A stretch of DNA of 64,000 nt. It comes from Oerskovia flava. Its GTDB lineage: Bacteria > Actinomycetota > Actinomycetes > Actinomycetales > Cellulomonadaceae. The DNA is taken from assembly GCF_026163685.1 (NCBI RefSeq), contig NZ_JAOXSR010000001.1, forward strand, positions 620,001 through 684,000, read 5' to 3'. A program made the position numbers and the translations under genes. Shown here one piece after another: positions 1 to 8,916 of this stretch (position 1 is the first letter of the stretch; every line of letters starts with the position of its first letter). The notes beneath the pieces were generated by a model that worked only from the letters and a program-made list of their open reading frames with translations, was not told the DNA's origin and searched no databases.

Positions 1-567
1 CAGCTCGTCGACGAGCCGCGCGTGCTTCTCCGACTGCCGCAGCGCGTGCGCCACCCACACGCCCAGCCCGAGCGCGAACGCCAGCACGACCCCCATCTCG
101 GGGAGCACCAGCCAGAACCGCTCGAGGTCGATGCCGTCGTCCCACGCGAGCGCCCCCGCCGTCCCCAGCGCGAGCACGACGCAGAACGCGACCGAGACCA
201 CGAGACGCTCGGAGAGCATCCACACCTGGGTGAACGCCACGAACAGCAGCAGCGTGTTGAGCGGGGCCTGCGTGATGATGACCAGGGTGCCCGTGACCAG
301 CACCACCAGGTACGTGACGGCCAGGCGCTGGTCGCGCGAGCGCGCCGCCCGGCGGCCGACCAACGCGTAGGCCAGCATGATGACGCCGAGCACCAGGAGG
401 GTCACGGTCCGCGCCGTGCCCGTGATGCCCGCGGTGAAGAGGGCCAGGGCGCTGAGCGCCACGATCACGTAGAAAGCGACGTCCCACCACACGACGTCGC
501 GCGACCACGTGCCGTCGATCGTCTCGAGCGCCGACCCCTCGGCCGCAGGCCGCTCAGCCGTCGTCAC
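1..567 (-). CDS. Sensor histidine kinase, N-terminal membrane part (truncated at window edge)
   Basis: The reading frame opens with GTG at 567, overlaps the end of the permease gene by 14 nt and stays open to base 1, giving 189 residues. The visible part has about 20 soluble residues and then five or so hydrophobic segments separated by short charged loops. It ends in a charged stretch (ALRQSEKHARLVDEL) typical of the coiled linker that leads into a HisKA_3 dimerisation domain. The catalytic domain lies outside the window. Overlap with an ABC-2 exporter pair is the usual arrangement for LuxR-type two-component systems in Actinobacteria, so a response regulator gene probably follows. Another multipass membrane protein cannot be excluded because no kinase motif is visible. 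Confidence 0.65.
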   Translation of the reverse strand, partial: MTTAERPAAEGSALETIDGTWSRDVVWWDVAFYVIVALSALALFTAGITGTARTVTLLVLGVIMLAYALVGRRAARSRDQRLAVTYLVVLVTGTLVIITQAPLNTLLLFVAFTQVWMLSERLVVSVAFCVVLALGTAGALAWDDGIDLERFWLVLPEMGVVLAFALGLGVWVAHALRQSEKHARLVDEL

Positions 568-1429
568 GCCGCCTCCACCGGAACACCCGCACCCCCACGA
601 CCAGGCCCACCACGAGCCATGCGACCAGTACAGCAGCCGTCGCGCCGTGCTGCCACGACTCGCCTACCTCGAAGACCTTCGCCTCGTCGGGCAGGAAGAC
701 CGAGCGCATCCCCTGCGCCATCCACTTCAGGGGGAACAGCGACGCGATCGTCTGCATCCACGACGGGAGCGCGAAGAACGCGAAGAACACCCCGGAGATG
801 AACTGCAGCACCAGGACCACGGGCGTCACGACGGCGGTCGCGGACTTCCCGGAGCGCGGCACCGACGAGAACGCCACGCCGCACACGGCACCGGTCGCGG
901 TGCCCAGGACGAAGACCCAGGCGAAGGTGCCCCAGGCGGCCGCGTCGTCCGGCATCGGGACGTCGTAGGCGGTGGTGGCCAGGACCAGCAGCAGCGAGAT
1001 CTGCACGACCGTGGTGATGAGGACGAGCCCGATCTTGCCGTAGAAGTAGCTCGACGCCGGCAGGGGCGTGGCGCGCAGGCGCTTGAGCGTGCCGTCGTCG
1101 CGTTCGACCGCGATGGAGATCGCGAGCGACTGGAAGCTCGTGAGCATCACGCCCGTCGCGATCATGCCGGGCAGGAAGTACTGGGCGAACGGCACGCTGG
1201 CGTCCGCCGTGCCCTGGTCCTGCCCCGCGAAGACGGTCGCGAAGATCGCCATCATGATCAGGGGGTAGGTGAAGATGAAGATCACCGCGTCGCGCTCGCG
1301 GAAGAACGCGCGCAGCTCGACGCCCGTGCGGTCCAGGCCGAGGCGCAGCGTCCCCGGCAGGCGTACCGCCCCGGAGGTGGGTGTGCGTCCCGCGCCGGTG
1401 GTGGGGCTCGCGCCGGCCGTGGTGCTCAT
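554..1429 (-). CDS. ABC-2 type transporter permease
   Basis: A 291-residue membrane subunit of an ABC-2 exporter. A soluble N-terminal tail of about 40 residues rich in Thr, Gly and Ala is followed by six predicted membrane helices. These start at the FIFTYPLIMMAIFATVF segment and end at the VLVAWLVVGLVVGVRVF segment, and a large loop lies between the first two. This is the ABC2_membrane architecture of the drug, lipid and bacteriocin exporters of the DrrB/YadH type. It overlaps the upstream ATPase gene by 4 nt and the downstream kinase gene by 14 nt, so the three are probably translated from one mRNA. The substrate cannot be read from the sequence. Confidence 0.88.
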   Translation of the reverse strand: MSTTAGASPTTGAGRTPTSGAVRLPGTLRLGLDRTGVELRAFFRERDAVIFIFTYPLIMMAIFATVFAGQDQGTADASVPFAQYFLPGMIATGVMLTSFQSLAISIAVERDDGTLKRLRATPLPASSYFYGKIGLVLITTVVQISLLLVLATTAYDVPMPDDAAAWGTFAWVFVLGTATGAVCGVAFSSVPRSGKSATAVVTPVVLVLQFISGVFFAFFALPSWMQTIASLFPLKWMAQGMRSVFLPDEAKVFEVGESWQHGATAAVLVAWLVVGLVVGVRVFRWRRRDDG

Positions 1430-2379
1430 CGTGCGATCTCCTCGTGCGTCGGACGGGCTGCTGCGGGGGCGGGCTCCTCGGCCCGTGCGTCGACGGGAGA
1501 GGCAGCGCCGATGAGGTCGAGGTAGACCTCCTCGAGGCTGGGCCGCACGACGCGCAGGCCGGGTAGCTCGCCGTCCGGGCCGGCGAGGCGTGCAGCGAGC
1601 GAGGTCACGAGGGCCGTCGGCCGAGCGGTGCGTTCCGCACGGGGCTCGCCGTCCTCGACCCAGTGCACGACGGGTCGCCGGGCGTCGGGTCCGCCGAGCG
1701 CGTCCGGGGCGCCGAGCGCGGCGAGGGTCCCGTCCCGCACGACGGCGACCCGGTCCGCCAGGTGCGCAGCCTCGTCGAGGTAGTGCGTCGTCAGGAGGAT
1801 CGTCGTGCCGTCGTGGCGCAGGGACTCCACGAGCTCCCAGAACGAGCGCCGGGCCTGCGGGTCGAACCCGGTGGTCGGTTCGTCGAGGAACAGCAGCTCG
1901 GGGCGCCCGACGATCCCGAGCGCGACGTCGAGCCGGCGGCGCTGGCCGCCCGAGAGCTGGCGGGCGCGGGTGGAGGCCTTCTCGCGCAGCCCGGTCGCGT
2001 CGATCACCTCGTCGGGATCGCGCGGGCGGGGGTAGAACGTGGCGAAGTGCTTGACCATCTCCGCGACGGTCAGCTCGGCCTGGTCGCGGGAGTCCTGCAG
2101 GACGACGCCGATCCGGCTGCGCCAGGCGCGGCCCGCGGTCGCGGGGTCCGCGCCGAGCACGCTGACCTCACCGGCGTCGCGGTTGCGGAAGCCCTCGAGG
2201 ATCTCGACGGTCGTCGTCTTGCCGGCACCGTTCGGCCCCAGCACGGCGAAGATCTCGCCCCGCTCGACCTGCAGGTCGAGACCGTCGACGGCCTGCTTGG
2301 TGCCGTACCTCTTGCGCAGGCCGCTGACCTGGATCGCGGGGCCGTGCGCGGCGCTCGCCGGTGGCGTGGTGATGTCCAT
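1426..2379 (-). CDS. ABC transporter ATP-binding protein (DrrA/CcmA-like)
   Basis: A 317-residue ATPase that powers the neighbouring ABC-2 permease. Walker A is [10 protein letters not shown] (about residue 48), the Q-loop lies near VVLQDSRDQ, the signature is LSGGQRRRLDVA, Walker B is LLFLDEPTTGFDP, and the switch histidine is in LLTTHYLDEA. The C-terminal region of about 90 residues is the accessory domain usual in DrrA-type exporters. The start is ATG at 2379. The stop overlaps the permease start (4 nt), which suggests translational coupling. The pair could export a drug, lipid or peptide; nothing in the sequence decides among these. Confidence 0.93.
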   Translation of the reverse strand: MDITTPPASAAHGPAIQVSGLRKRYGTKQAVDGLDLQVERGEIFAVLGPNGAGKTTTVEILEGFRNRDAGEVSVLGADPATAGRAWRSRIGVVLQDSRDQAELTVAEMVKHFATFYPRPRDPDEVIDATGLREKASTRARQLSGGQRRRLDVALGIVGRPELLFLDEPTTGFDPQARRSFWELVESLRHDGTTILLTTHYLDEAAHLADRVAVVRDGTLAALGAPDALGGPDARRPVVHWVEDGEPRAERTARPTALVTSLAARLAGPDGELPGLRVVRPSLEEVYLDLIGAASPVDARAEEPAPAAARPTHEEIAR

Positions 2380-2491
2380 ACGACCAGCGTCCCGCGGGAG
2401 GCACCGGCGCCGCGACGGTCGTTCGTCCGTCCCGGGGGTCCGTCGAACGGTTGACCCCGGGACGAACGGCCGCCGCGGTGGTGCCGGGTGG

Positions 2492-3757
2492 CTACTCTGC
2501 CTCGGCGAGCAGCCGCTGGATGCGCGAGACGCCCTCGACGAGGTCGTCGTCGCCCAGCGCGTAGGACAGGCGCAGGTAGCCGCTGGGGCCGAACGCCTCG
2601 CCCGGGACCACCGCCACCTCGACCTCCTCGAGGATGATCGCCGCGAGCTCCGCGGACGTCGTCGGGGTCCGTCCGCGCAGCGTCCTGCCCAGCACCCCCC
2701 GCACGTCCGGGTACGCGTAGAAGGCGCCCTGCGGCGTCGGGCACACCACGCCGTCGATCTCCGAGAGCATCGAGACCATGGTGCGCCGGCGGCGGTCGAA
2801 CGCCGCCCGCATCTCCTCCACGGCCGCGAGCGTGCCGGAGACGGCGGCGATCGCCGCCCGCTGGGAGACGTTCGCGACGTTGGACGTGAGGTGCGACTGG
2901 AGGTTGGTCGCGGCCTTGATGACGTCGGTGGGGCCGATCATCCACCCGACCCGCCAGCCCGTCATCGCGTACGTCTTCGCGACGCCGTTGAGCACGACGG
3001 TCGTGTCCGCCAGGGCCGGGACCGCGCGCACGATCGGCGTGAAGACCGTGTGGTCGTAGACCAGGTGCTCGTAGATCTCGTCCGTGATGACCCAGATGCC
3101 GTGCTCGAGCGCCCACTGCCCGATCGCGGCGGTCTGCTCGGGGGAGTAGACCGCGCCCGTCGGGTTGGACGGCGAGCAGAACAGCAGCGCCTTCGTCCGG
3201 TCGGTGCGCGCGGCCTCGAGCTGCTCGACGGTCACCAGGTAGTCCTGGTCGGCGCCCGCGAAGACCTCGACCGGCTCGCCCCCGGCCAGGCGGATGGCCT
3301 CCGGGTAGGTGGTCCAGTACGGCGCCGGGAGCAGCACCTCGTCCCCCGGGTCGACGAGCGCTGCGAACGCCTGGTAGACCGCCTGCTTGCCGCCGTTGGT
3401 GACGAGCACCTGCGACGGGTCGACCTCGTAGCCCGAGTCGCGCAGCGTCTTCTCGGCGATCGCCGTCTTGAGCGCCGGCAGGCCCCCGGCGGGGGAGTAG
3501 CGGTGGTTCGCCGGGTCGGCCGCGGCCTTGATCGCGGCGTCCACCACGTACTGCGGGGTGGGGAAGTCGGGTTCGCCGGCACCGAAGCCGATCACGGGGC
3601 GGCCCGCAGCCTTGAGGGCCTTGGCCTTGGCGTCGACGGCCAGGGTCGCCGACGGTGCGATCGCCGCGAGGCGTGCGGACACGCGTCGTCGGTCACCGGT
3701 CCCGGGGCCGGAGGTGGTGGCGCTGACAGGGCTCTCGGAGGAGGTGGGCTGGCTCAC
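2492..3757 (-). CDS. Pyridoxal-phosphate aminotransferase, aspartate aminotransferase type
   Basis: A 421-residue class I/II aminotransferase of the AspC subgroup Ib, expected to swap amino groups between aspartate and 2-oxoglutarate in the cytoplasm. Visible motifs are [12 protein letters not shown] near residue 58, [12 protein letters not shown] for substrate and PLP contacts, [12 protein letters not shown] with the PLP-ring Asp and Tyr, and [13 protein letters not shown] with the Schiff-base lysine at about K261. The GTG start gives an N-terminal tail of roughly 25 residues rich in Ser and Thr before the family core. A weak TANNNT-like box (CACGAT, 3764-3769) sits 6 nt upstream of the GTG. 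It is divergent from tRNA-Trp and secE, as in many actinobacterial genomes. Related transaminases use prephenate or other keto acids, so the exact substrate is inferred. Confidence 0.88.
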   Translation of the reverse strand: MSQPTSSESPVSATTSGPGTGDRRRVSARLAAIAPSATLAVDAKAKALKAAGRPVIGFGAGEPDFPTPQYVVDAAIKAAADPANHRYSPAGGLPALKTAIAEKTLRDSGYEVDPSQVLVTNGGKQAVYQAFAALVDPGDEVLLPAPYWTTYPEAIRLAGGEPVEVFAGADQDYLVTVEQLEAARTDRTKALLFCSPSNPTGAVYSPEQTAAIGQWALEHGIWVITDEIYEHLVYDHTVFTPIVRAVPALADTTVVLNGVAKTYAMTGWRVGWMIGPTDVIKAATNLQSHLTSNVANVSQRAAIAAVSGTLAAVEEMRAAFDRRRRTMVSMLSEIDGVVCPTPQGAFYAYPDVRGVLGRTLRGRTPTTSAELAAIILEEVEVAVVPGEAFGPSGYLRLSYALGDDDLVEGVSRIQRLLAEAE

Positions 3758-3871
3758 CCGCCCATCGTGTCAGATGCCCCCCGACGGCGTCACGGACGTC
3801 CGCGCACGCGCCGGTCCGGGCGGGTCCCAGGTGCCGGAAACGGTGCAGCCCGAGGACGGTCTCGCTCGCGG

Positions 3872-3901
3872 TTCGACCCTGCGCCGGGTCTCGCGTACAG
3901 T
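3872..3901 (+). promoter_or_regulatory. Probable promoter for tRNA-Trp/secE-nusG
   Basis: A -35 like TTCGAC (3872-3877) and a -10 TACAGT (3896-3901) are separated by 18 nt. Transcription would start near 3908, about 70 nt before the tRNA. This is the only good match in the 221-nt divergent region before the tRNA; the rest of that region holds nothing else I recognise. Confidence 0.5.
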
Positions 3902-3978
3902 ATTCCTTCGGTGGTTGACGTCACCCTCATGGGTCGTGCCTGCGGCGCGAGTCCGGAGCGGTGGGCGTCGGTCGTCGA

Positions 3979-4051
3979 AGGGTAGTGGCGCAATTGGTAG
4001 CGCAGCGGTCTCCAAAACCGCAGGTTGCAGGTTCGAGTCCTGTCTACCCTG
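3979..4051 (+). tRNA. tRNA-Trp (anticodon CCA)
   Basis: The 7-bp acceptor stem AGGGTAG/CTACCCT encloses a D arm, an anticodon arm with stem GCGGT/ACCGC and loop CTCCAAA, and a T arm with GTTCGAGTC. The anticodon CCA is at 4012-4014 and the discriminator base is G, as expected for Trp. The 3' CCA is not encoded. It lies 85 nt before secE, the conserved place for tRNA-Trp in Actinobacteria, and may be processed from a longer transcript. Confidence 0.97.
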
Positions 4052-4136
4052 CACAGCGTTCCCGCGAGGGGGCGCGTAGTCCGGCAACGGGTTACACCAA
4101 GAGGGGTTCAGTTCCAACACCACGTGGGGAAGAACA

Positions 4137-4412
4137 GTGAGCGAATCGCCGTCCGAGGCTGTGGGTGCTGAAGGCGCACGCGCCGACGGGGTGAAGAAGG
4201 GCCGCGACGCGAAGAAGCCCAACATCTTCGCCCGGATTGCCCTGTTCGTCCGCCAGGTGATCGCCGAGCTCAAGAAGGTCGTCACCCCGACACGGTCCGA
4301 GCTCATCACCTACACGACGGTCGTCCTCGTGTTCGTGGTGGTGGTCATGGCCTTCGTGACCGTCCTGGACCTCGGGATCGGCTGGGCAGCCTTCCAGATC
4401 TTCGCGGACTGA
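4137..4412 (+). CDS. secE: Preprotein translocase subunit SecE
   Basis: A 91-residue single-span membrane protein that clamps the two halves of SecY in the translocon. A charged N-terminal tail of about 35 residues leads into the amphipathic helix IARIALFVRQVIAELKKVV, followed by the Pro-Thr turn and one membrane helix (LITYTTVVLVFVVVVMAFVT). Length and plan match the short actinobacterial SecE. It starts with GTG and is followed by nusG, the near-universal bacterial secE-nusG order. The 135-nt gap before nusG carries no clear terminator, so the two genes are probably co-transcribed. Confidence 0.96.
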   Translation: MSESPSEAVGAEGARADGVKKGRDAKKPNIFARIALFVRQVIAELKKVVTPTRSELITYTTVVLVFVVVVMAFVTVLDLGIGWAAFQIFAD

Positions 4413-4547
4413 CGTCCGTACGACGGAACTCCCGGCCCGGAGCAGGTGCGGCGCCGGTCGGCGGACGCACGGTCGAGGCCGCGGCGCGCCGAGGAGATCC
4501 CCTTCAGAAGCAGAACTCGTAGCAGTCAGCAGAAAGCAGGTTCGTTA

Positions 4548-5384
4548 GTGTCCCAGGAGTCGCTGGACCAGACGGAGAACGTCGACCCCATCGAGCCCGG
4601 CGCCGAGAGCGCCGAGGTGGAGTCCGACGCACCTGCCGACACCGAGACCGACACGTCGGTCGAGGCTGACGCCACCACGCAGGACCCTACCGAGGACGAC
4701 GCTCCCGCCGACGAGCCCGAGGGCGACGACGAGGCCGCGGAGGCCGAGGGACGTGTCGACGAGGACGGAGACGTGCTCGACGACCTCGACCCGATCGAGG
4801 AGTTCAAGCGCGAGCTGCGCACGAAGCCGGGTGACTGGTTCGTCATCCACTCGTACGCCGGCTACGAGAACCGTGTGAAGGCGAACCTGGAGAACCGCAT
4901 CCAGAGCCTCAACATGGAGGACTACATCTTCCAGATCGAGGTCCCCATGGAGGAGGTCGCCGAGATCAAGAACGCGCAGAAGAAGATCGTCCGCCGCGTT
5001 CGGATCCCCGGCTACGTCCTCGTCCGCATGGACCTCACCGACGAGTCCTGGGGCGCCGTGCGGCACACCCCGGGTGTCACGGGCTTCGTGGGCCACACCC
5101 ACCAGCCGGTGCCGTTGACCCTCGACGAGGTGTTCTCGATGCTCGCCCCGACGCTGGCGCCGAAGCCGGAGGCGGGCAAGCCCGCGACCGCCTCGCAGCG
5201 GGCGCCGCTCGAGGTCGAGTTCGAGGTCGGCGAGTCGGTCACCGTCACGGACGGGCCGTTCGACACGCTGCCCGCCACGATCTCCGAGATCAACGCCGAG
5301 GCTCAGAAGCTCAAGGTGCTGGTCTCGATCTTCGGCCGGGAGACCCCGGTCGAGCTGTCGTTCGGTCAGGTCGCCAAGATCTGA
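4548..5384 (+). CDS. nusG: Transcription termination/antitermination factor NusG
   Basis: A 278-residue NusG that binds the RNA polymerase clamp and links it to the ribosome and Rho. The start is taken at GTG 4548, which has AAAGCAGG upstream; the frame is open further upstream but without family similarity. The first 85 or so residues are a very acidic tail rich in Asp, Glu, Ala and Pro, as in other Actinobacteria. The NGN domain begins at [19 protein letters not shown] and contains the polymerase-binding region. The C-terminal KOW domain is at [19 protein letters not shown]. The ribosomal genes rplK and rplA follow, the classic secE-nusG-rplKA cluster. Confidence 0.96.
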   Translation: MSQESLDQTENVDPIEPGAESAEVESDAPADTETDTSVEADATTQDPTEDDAPADEPEGDDEAAEAEGRVDEDGDVLDDLDPIEEFKRELRTKPGDWFVIHSYAGYENRVKANLENRIQSLNMEDYIFQIEVPMEEVAEIKNAQKKIVRRVRIPGYVLVRMDLTDESWGAVRHTPGVTGFVGHTHQPVPLTLDEVFSMLAPTLAPKPEAGKPATASQRAPLEVEFEVGESVTVTDGPFDTLPATISEINAEAQKLKVLVSIFGRETPVELSFGQVAKI

Positions 5385-5474
5385 GCCTGTCGCGGGGTCC
5401 CCCGCGTCGACAGCACCTGCAACCGGGTCATCGCCCACGGCGTCGGTCCACGAAACAGAGAGTCAGGAAAACGC

Positions 5475-5906
5475 ATGCCCCCCAAGAAGAAGGTCTCCGG
5501 CCTCATCAAGCTGCAGATCCAGGCCGGAGCCGCGACGCCGGCTCCGCCGATCGGCCCCGCGCTCGGTCAGCACGGTGTCAACATCATGGAGTTCTGCAAG
5601 GCGTACAACGCCGCGACCGAGGCGCAGCGCGGCAACGTCGTCCCCGTGGAGATCACGGTCTACGAGGACCGCTCCTTCACCTTCATCACGAAGACCCCGC
5701 CGGCAGCCGAGCTCATCAAGAAGGCTGCGGGCGTCGACAAGGGCTCCTCGACGCCGCACACCGTGAAGGTCGCGAAGCTCACCTCCGCACAGGTCCGCAC
5801 CATCGCGGAGACCAAGCTCGAGGACCTCAACGCGAACGACCTCGAGGCCGCCTCGAAGATCATCGCGGGCACGGCGCGCTCGATGGGCATCACCGTCGAG
5901 GGCTGA
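5475..5906 (+). CDS. rplK: 50S ribosomal protein L11
   Basis: A 143-residue L11 that binds the GTPase-associated centre of 23S rRNA and is needed for the stringent response through RelA. The proline-rich N-terminal domain motif [15 protein letters not shown] and the C-terminal rRNA-binding domain (SMGITVEG end) are intact. Pro residues around position 22-26 that matter for thiopeptide sensitivity are the usual ones. AGGAAAA precedes the ATG. The 192 nt between this gene and rplA show no convincing terminator or second promoter, so rplKA is probably one unit. Confidence 0.98.
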
Positions 5907-6098
5907 GCACAATGAACGCGGAGGTAGGACGAGCGCCAGCGAGTTCTGCCGAAGCGTGAACGTCGCTCAGACCGAGAGTGAGTGCTGGGGCTGAGCCCGA
6001 GCCCACTGAAGTATCACGCTCGACGGGATCGACCCGACGAGCGGTGGCAGGGTCCGCGCGGACCCGCAGACCACGACTGCTCGAACGAGGAGAAGCAG

Positions 6099-6815
6099 AT
6101 GGCAACGCGCAGCAAGGCCTACCGCAACGCGGCAGACAAGATCGACTTCGACCGGCTGTACACCCCTCTCGAGGCCGTGCGCCTCGCGAAGGAGACGTCG
6201 AGCATCAAGTACGACGCGACCGTCGAGGTCGCCTTCCGCCTGGGTGTCGACCCCCGCAAGGCGGACCAGATGGTTCGTGGCACGGTCAACCTGCCTCACG
6301 GCACCGGCAAGACGGCACGCGTCATCGTGTTCGCCAACGGTGCGAAAGCGGAGGAGGCCCGTGCGGCCGGTGCGGACGAGGTCGGCGGTGACGACCTCAT
6401 CGAGAAGGTGGCCGCCGGCTACACCGACTTCGACTCGGCCGTCGCGACCCCGGACCTCATGGGCAAGGTCGGTCGCCTCGGCAAGGTGCTGGGCCCCCGT
6501 GGTCTGATGCCGAACCCGAAGACGGGCACCGTGACCATGGACGTCACGAAGGCCGTCACGGACATCAAGGGCGGAAAGATCGAGTTCCGCGTGGACAAGC
6601 ACGGGAACCTGCACTTCATCATCGGCAAGGTCTCGTTCGACGAGAAGTCGCTGGTGGAGAACTACGCGTCCGCTCTCGAAGAGGTCCTGCGGCTCAAGCC
6701 GTCCTCGTCGAAGGGCCGCTACATCACGAAGGCGACCATGACGACGACGATGGGCCCCGGCATCCCGCTGGACCAGTCCAAGACGACGAAGCTCCTCGAG
6801 GAGGACGCTGCCTGA
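6099..6815 (+). CDS. rplA: 50S ribosomal protein L1
   Basis: A 238-residue L1 that forms the mobile stalk of the 50S subunit at the E site and can repress its own operon. The start is ATG 6099 ([15 protein letters not shown]), with GAGGAGAAG upstream. The frame is open for 39 more codons upstream but lacks family similarity. Family motifs [18 protein letters not shown] and [14 protein letters not shown] are present. It is the last gene of the secE-nusG-rplKA unit and is followed by a strong hairpin terminator. Confidence 0.97.
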   Translation: MATRSKAYRNAADKIDFDRLYTPLEAVRLAKETSSIKYDATVEVAFRLGVDPRKADQMVRGTVNLPHGTGKTARVIVFANGAKAEEARAAGADEVGGDDLIEKVAAGYTDFDSAVATPDLMGKVGRLGKVLGPRGLMPNPKTGTVTMDVTKAVTDIKGGKIEFRVDKHGNLHFIIGKVSFDEKSLVENYASALEEVLRLKPSSSKGRYITKATMTTTMGPGIPLDQSKTTKLLEEDAA

Positions 6816-6838
6816 CGGCAGCGCGACCTCGTACCGAC

Positions 6839-6878
6839 GCCGACGGCGCGGTTCCCGGACGGGAGCCGCGCCGTCGGC
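6839..6878 (+). terminator. Hairpin terminator after rplA
   Basis: A 13-bp inverted repeat (GCCGACGGCGCGG and its complement) encloses a 14-nt loop just after the rplA stop. A short T-containing stretch follows. It also lies 21 nt beyond the end of the minus-strand gene at 6900 and may serve both directions. Confidence 0.75.
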
Positions 6879-6899
6879 GTTCGTGCGTGCGGTCGTGCG

Positions 6900-7502
6900 T
6901 CAGCCGTGGTGGGTGCCGAGACCGGGCAGGCGGTGCTGGTCGTGGGGGACGGCGTGCTCGCCGGCCTGCGTGTCCGCGAGGCCGGCGGTCGTGAGCGTTG
7001 CGACGAGGACGGCGGCGGCGAACAGGGCCAGCACCCGTCGGCCGGTGCGGTCCGTGGTGGCGGGGGCGGCGTGGTCGGGCGCGGGCTCGGTCTCGCGGCG
7101 CAGCCAGCGGGCGACGAGCACGGCCCCGAGGACCTGCAGCGCGACGACGGCGATCACGGCCGTTCCCGCGGGGCCGGACGCGGGTGGCGTGGAGAACGCG
7201 GCGGGGGCGCTCACCGCGAGGAGTGAGCCGAGCGTCACGCGCAAGATGGCCGGACCCGTCCGGCGGAGGGCGACGATCGCCCAGAGGACCTCGGCGAGGC
7301 CGAGCGCGGCCCCCCACGCTCCGGCGGCGCTGGTGAGGTCGCCCGCGGCGACGGCGAGGTTCACCAGCCCCGCCCCGAGCACGGCGAAGGCCGCAGAGAC
7401 GGCCAGGACGTCGAGTCCGCCGCGCGGGTCCGCTTGCGGGGCACGCGGCTCGGTGGTGGCGACGGTCGGGACCGGTGCTCGGGACGAGACGGGCGACGGC
7501 AC
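6900..7502 (-). CDS. Small multipass membrane protein with His-rich tail, unknown function
   Basis: I do not recognise a family. The chosen GTG start (7502) lies 5 nt after the stop of the DUF4383 gene and gives 200 residues; the frame is open further upstream but overlaps that gene. After about 30 Pro/Ala/Thr-rich residues come four hydrophobic segments (LDVLAVSAAFAVLGAGLVN, WGAALGLAEVLWAIVAL, LGSLLAVSAPAAF and IAVVALQVLGAVLVARWL). A charged loop and a fifth hydrophobic segment (VLALFAAAVLVATLTTAGL) follow. The last 20 residues contain five histidines (EHAVPHDQHRLPGLGTHHG), which could bind a metal. Tight linkage to a DUF4383 gene suggests a shared membrane role. Confidence 0.7.
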   Translation of the reverse strand: MPSPVSSRAPVPTVATTEPRAPQADPRGGLDVLAVSAAFAVLGAGLVNLAVAAGDLTSAAGAWGAALGLAEVLWAIVALRRTGPAILRVTLGSLLAVSAPAAFSTPPASGPAGTAVIAVVALQVLGAVLVARWLRRETEPAPDHAAPATTDRTGRRVLALFAAAVLVATLTTAGLADTQAGEHAVPHDQHRLPGLGTHHG

Positions 7503-7507
7503 GGGGG

Positions 7508-7918
7508 TCAGGCCGTGACGGGCCGGCGCTCGGCGGACTTCTCGGCGCCGAGGCCCGCGCCGAGCAGGATCAGGGCGCTCGCCAGGTGCAGCACGTTGTC
7601 CGCGCCGTTCAGCGCGATGATGTTGGCGGCCGAGCCCACGAGGAAGAGCCCGACGACCCCGACGAGCAGGTAGACCGCACCGACCGTCGTGTTCACGGAC
7701 CTGGCCGCAGACACCGACCGGGTCGCCGCGAGCAGCAGCGCCGCTCCGATCGCCAGGTGGATGACGTTGTGCAGCGGGTTGACGGCGAAGACGAGGAGGT
7801 TGGCGCCCTCGGTGCCGGCGAAGCCCACACCCGAGGTCACGGCGAAGCCTGCCAGCCCGACGAGCAGGTAGACGGCGCCGAAGACGGCGCCCAGGAGTCT
7901 GTTCGGGGACGAGGTCAT
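7508..7918 (-). CDS. DUF4383 domain membrane protein
   Basis: A 136-residue protein starting MTSSPNRLLGAVFGAVYLL. It has four hydrophobic helices, with the repeated pattern of a Gly/Ala-rich helix, the motif NPLHNVIHLAIGAALLL, a second helix pair and NGADNVLHLASALILL. The paired HN(V/I)xHL motifs are the hallmark of the DUF4383 family, which is common in Actinobacteria and has no established function. The two motifs look like an internal duplication of a two-helix unit. The ATG at 7918 is preferred because family similarity begins there. It is the first gene of a two-gene minus-strand unit. Confidence 0.82.
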   Translation of the reverse strand: MTSSPNRLLGAVFGAVYLLVGLAGFAVTSGVGFAGTEGANLLVFAVNPLHNVIHLAIGAALLLAATRSVSAARSVNTTVGAVYLLVGVVGLFLVGSAANIIALNGADNVLHLASALILLGAGLGAEKSAERRPVTA

Positions 7919-8256
7919 GATGGTTCCCACTTTCTGGTTCGTGCGTGGACGGTGTTCCACGGGCGGAGACGACCGAGGTTCGGAGCGCCGACCGCGGCGG
8001 ATGGGTCAGGACCGGCTCCCCAGGTGCCGGTCCCGGCGGGGGGCGCCCGTGCACCCGCCTCACAGGGATCTCGGCGGGTCTGTATCAAACGTCCCGCCCG
8101 TCCCTCTCTTGCGGTGACGGGCCCCGCCGGAGCCCCGCGCACGACGATGCCGTGGACGGACGGAGGAGATGGCTGCCCATGCACGTGCTTGTCCCCGCTC
8201 GTTGCTCAGCCCTAGACTCGGCTGATCCGGGGGGCGCCCCGACCCGACCCGACCGA
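7919..8256. other. Divergent intergenic region before the sigma/CHAT cluster
   Basis: A 338-nt gap separates the DUF4383 gene (minus strand) from the sigma factor gene (plus strand). Apart from the promoter at 8189-8218, I see no ORF with family similarity, RNA gene or repeat in it. Both genes must take their control signals from here. Confidence 0.5.
8189..8218 (+). promoter_or_regulatory. Probable promoter of the sigma/CHAT cluster
   Basis: A -35 like TTGTCC (8189-8194) and a -10 TAGACT (8213-8218) have an 18-nt spacer. The predicted start near 8225 gives a leader of about 30 nt before the first ATG of the sigma gene. The boxes look like a housekeeping promoter rather than an ECF target, so autoregulation by the encoded sigma factor is not evident here. 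Confidence 0.45.
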
Positions 8257-8916
8257 ATGAGCGTGCTATCTCGGATGACACGAACCTCGGAGGAACTTCC
8301 ATCCGTCGACGAGCCGGCCACGAGCCTCGGTGATCGCGGCGCGATCGCGCTGCTCGAGTACCGCGAGGGCCGGCACGAGGCGCTCGGCGAGTTCGTCCGC
8401 GAGGCGACCCCGCTCCTCTGGCACACCGTGCGGGCCCAGGGCGTCGACCGCGAGGCCGCGGACGACGTCGTGCAGAACGTCTGGGTCGCGCTGGTGCGCA
8501 ACGCGCAGACCATCAAGGAACCTCACGCGGTGCTCAAGTGGCTGCTCATCACCGCGAAGCGCGCCGCGTGGGAGACCGTGCGCAAGCACCGCGACGACCA
8601 GCACAAGCGCACCGAGCTCCCGGACGACCTCGACGACGGCGCCGTCGCGCCGCTGCCGTCCGCCGCCCCCACGCCGGAGGTCGAGGTGCTGCGCAACGAG
8701 CGCGACCGTGCGCTGTGGGGCGCGCTCGAGCGGCTCCCGGAACGTTGCCGGCGCCTGCTACGACTCATCTCCTTGGCGGACCGGCCTGACTACAAGTACA
8801 TCTCGAGCGCGATCGGCATGCCGGTCGGCAGCATCGGGTCCAACCGTGGGCGGTGCCTGGCGAAGCTCCGGGACATCTTCGAGACCGAGCAGGGGGCCGA
8901 GACATGGCAGGCATGA
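8257..8916 (+). CDS. ECF-like sigma-70 family RNA polymerase sigma factor
   Basis: A 219-residue two-domain sigma factor that would direct RNA polymerase to a private promoter set. A tail of about 30 residues precedes the sigma-2 region (LLWHTVRAQGVDREAADDVVQNVWVAL, then LKWLLITAKRAAWE with core-binding and -10 recognition helices, about residues 45-120). A Pro/Ala-rich linker leads to sigma-4 (ALERLPERCRRLLRLI with helix-turn-helix YISSAIGMPVGSIGSNRGRCLAKLR, about 150-208). No sigma-1.1 or sigma-3 is present. ATG 8257 and ATG 8275 are both possible starts; neither has a strong ribosome site, although GGAGGA lies just inside the gene at 8289. The stop overlaps the next gene. The link to protease genes suggests release from a partner by proteolysis. 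Confidence 0.85.
   Translation: MSVLSRMTRTSEELPSVDEPATSLGDRGAIALLEYREGRHEALGEFVREATPLLWHTVRAQGVDREAADDVVQNVWVALVRNAQTIKEPHAVLKWLLITAKRAAWETVRKHRDDQHKRTELPDDLDDGAVAPLPSAAPTPEVEVLRNERDRALWGALERLPERCRRLLRLISLADRPDYKYISSAIGMPVGSIGSNRGRCLAKLRDIFETEQGAETWQA

Noticed and set aside
22-801. Plus-strand open frame at the left edge
   Set aside because: It overlaps the histidine kinase and permease genes on the minus strand and has the His/Arg/Pro-rich composition of a shadow frame.
3979-4051. tRNA-Trp as an integration site with a flanking element
   Set aside because: No integrase gene or direct repeat of the tRNA 3' end is found nearby; the flanking genes are conserved core genes.
5907-6098. L1-binding leader or second promoter before rplA
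   Set aside because: The 192-nt gap shows no clear L1 target-like loop and no good -35/-10 pair.
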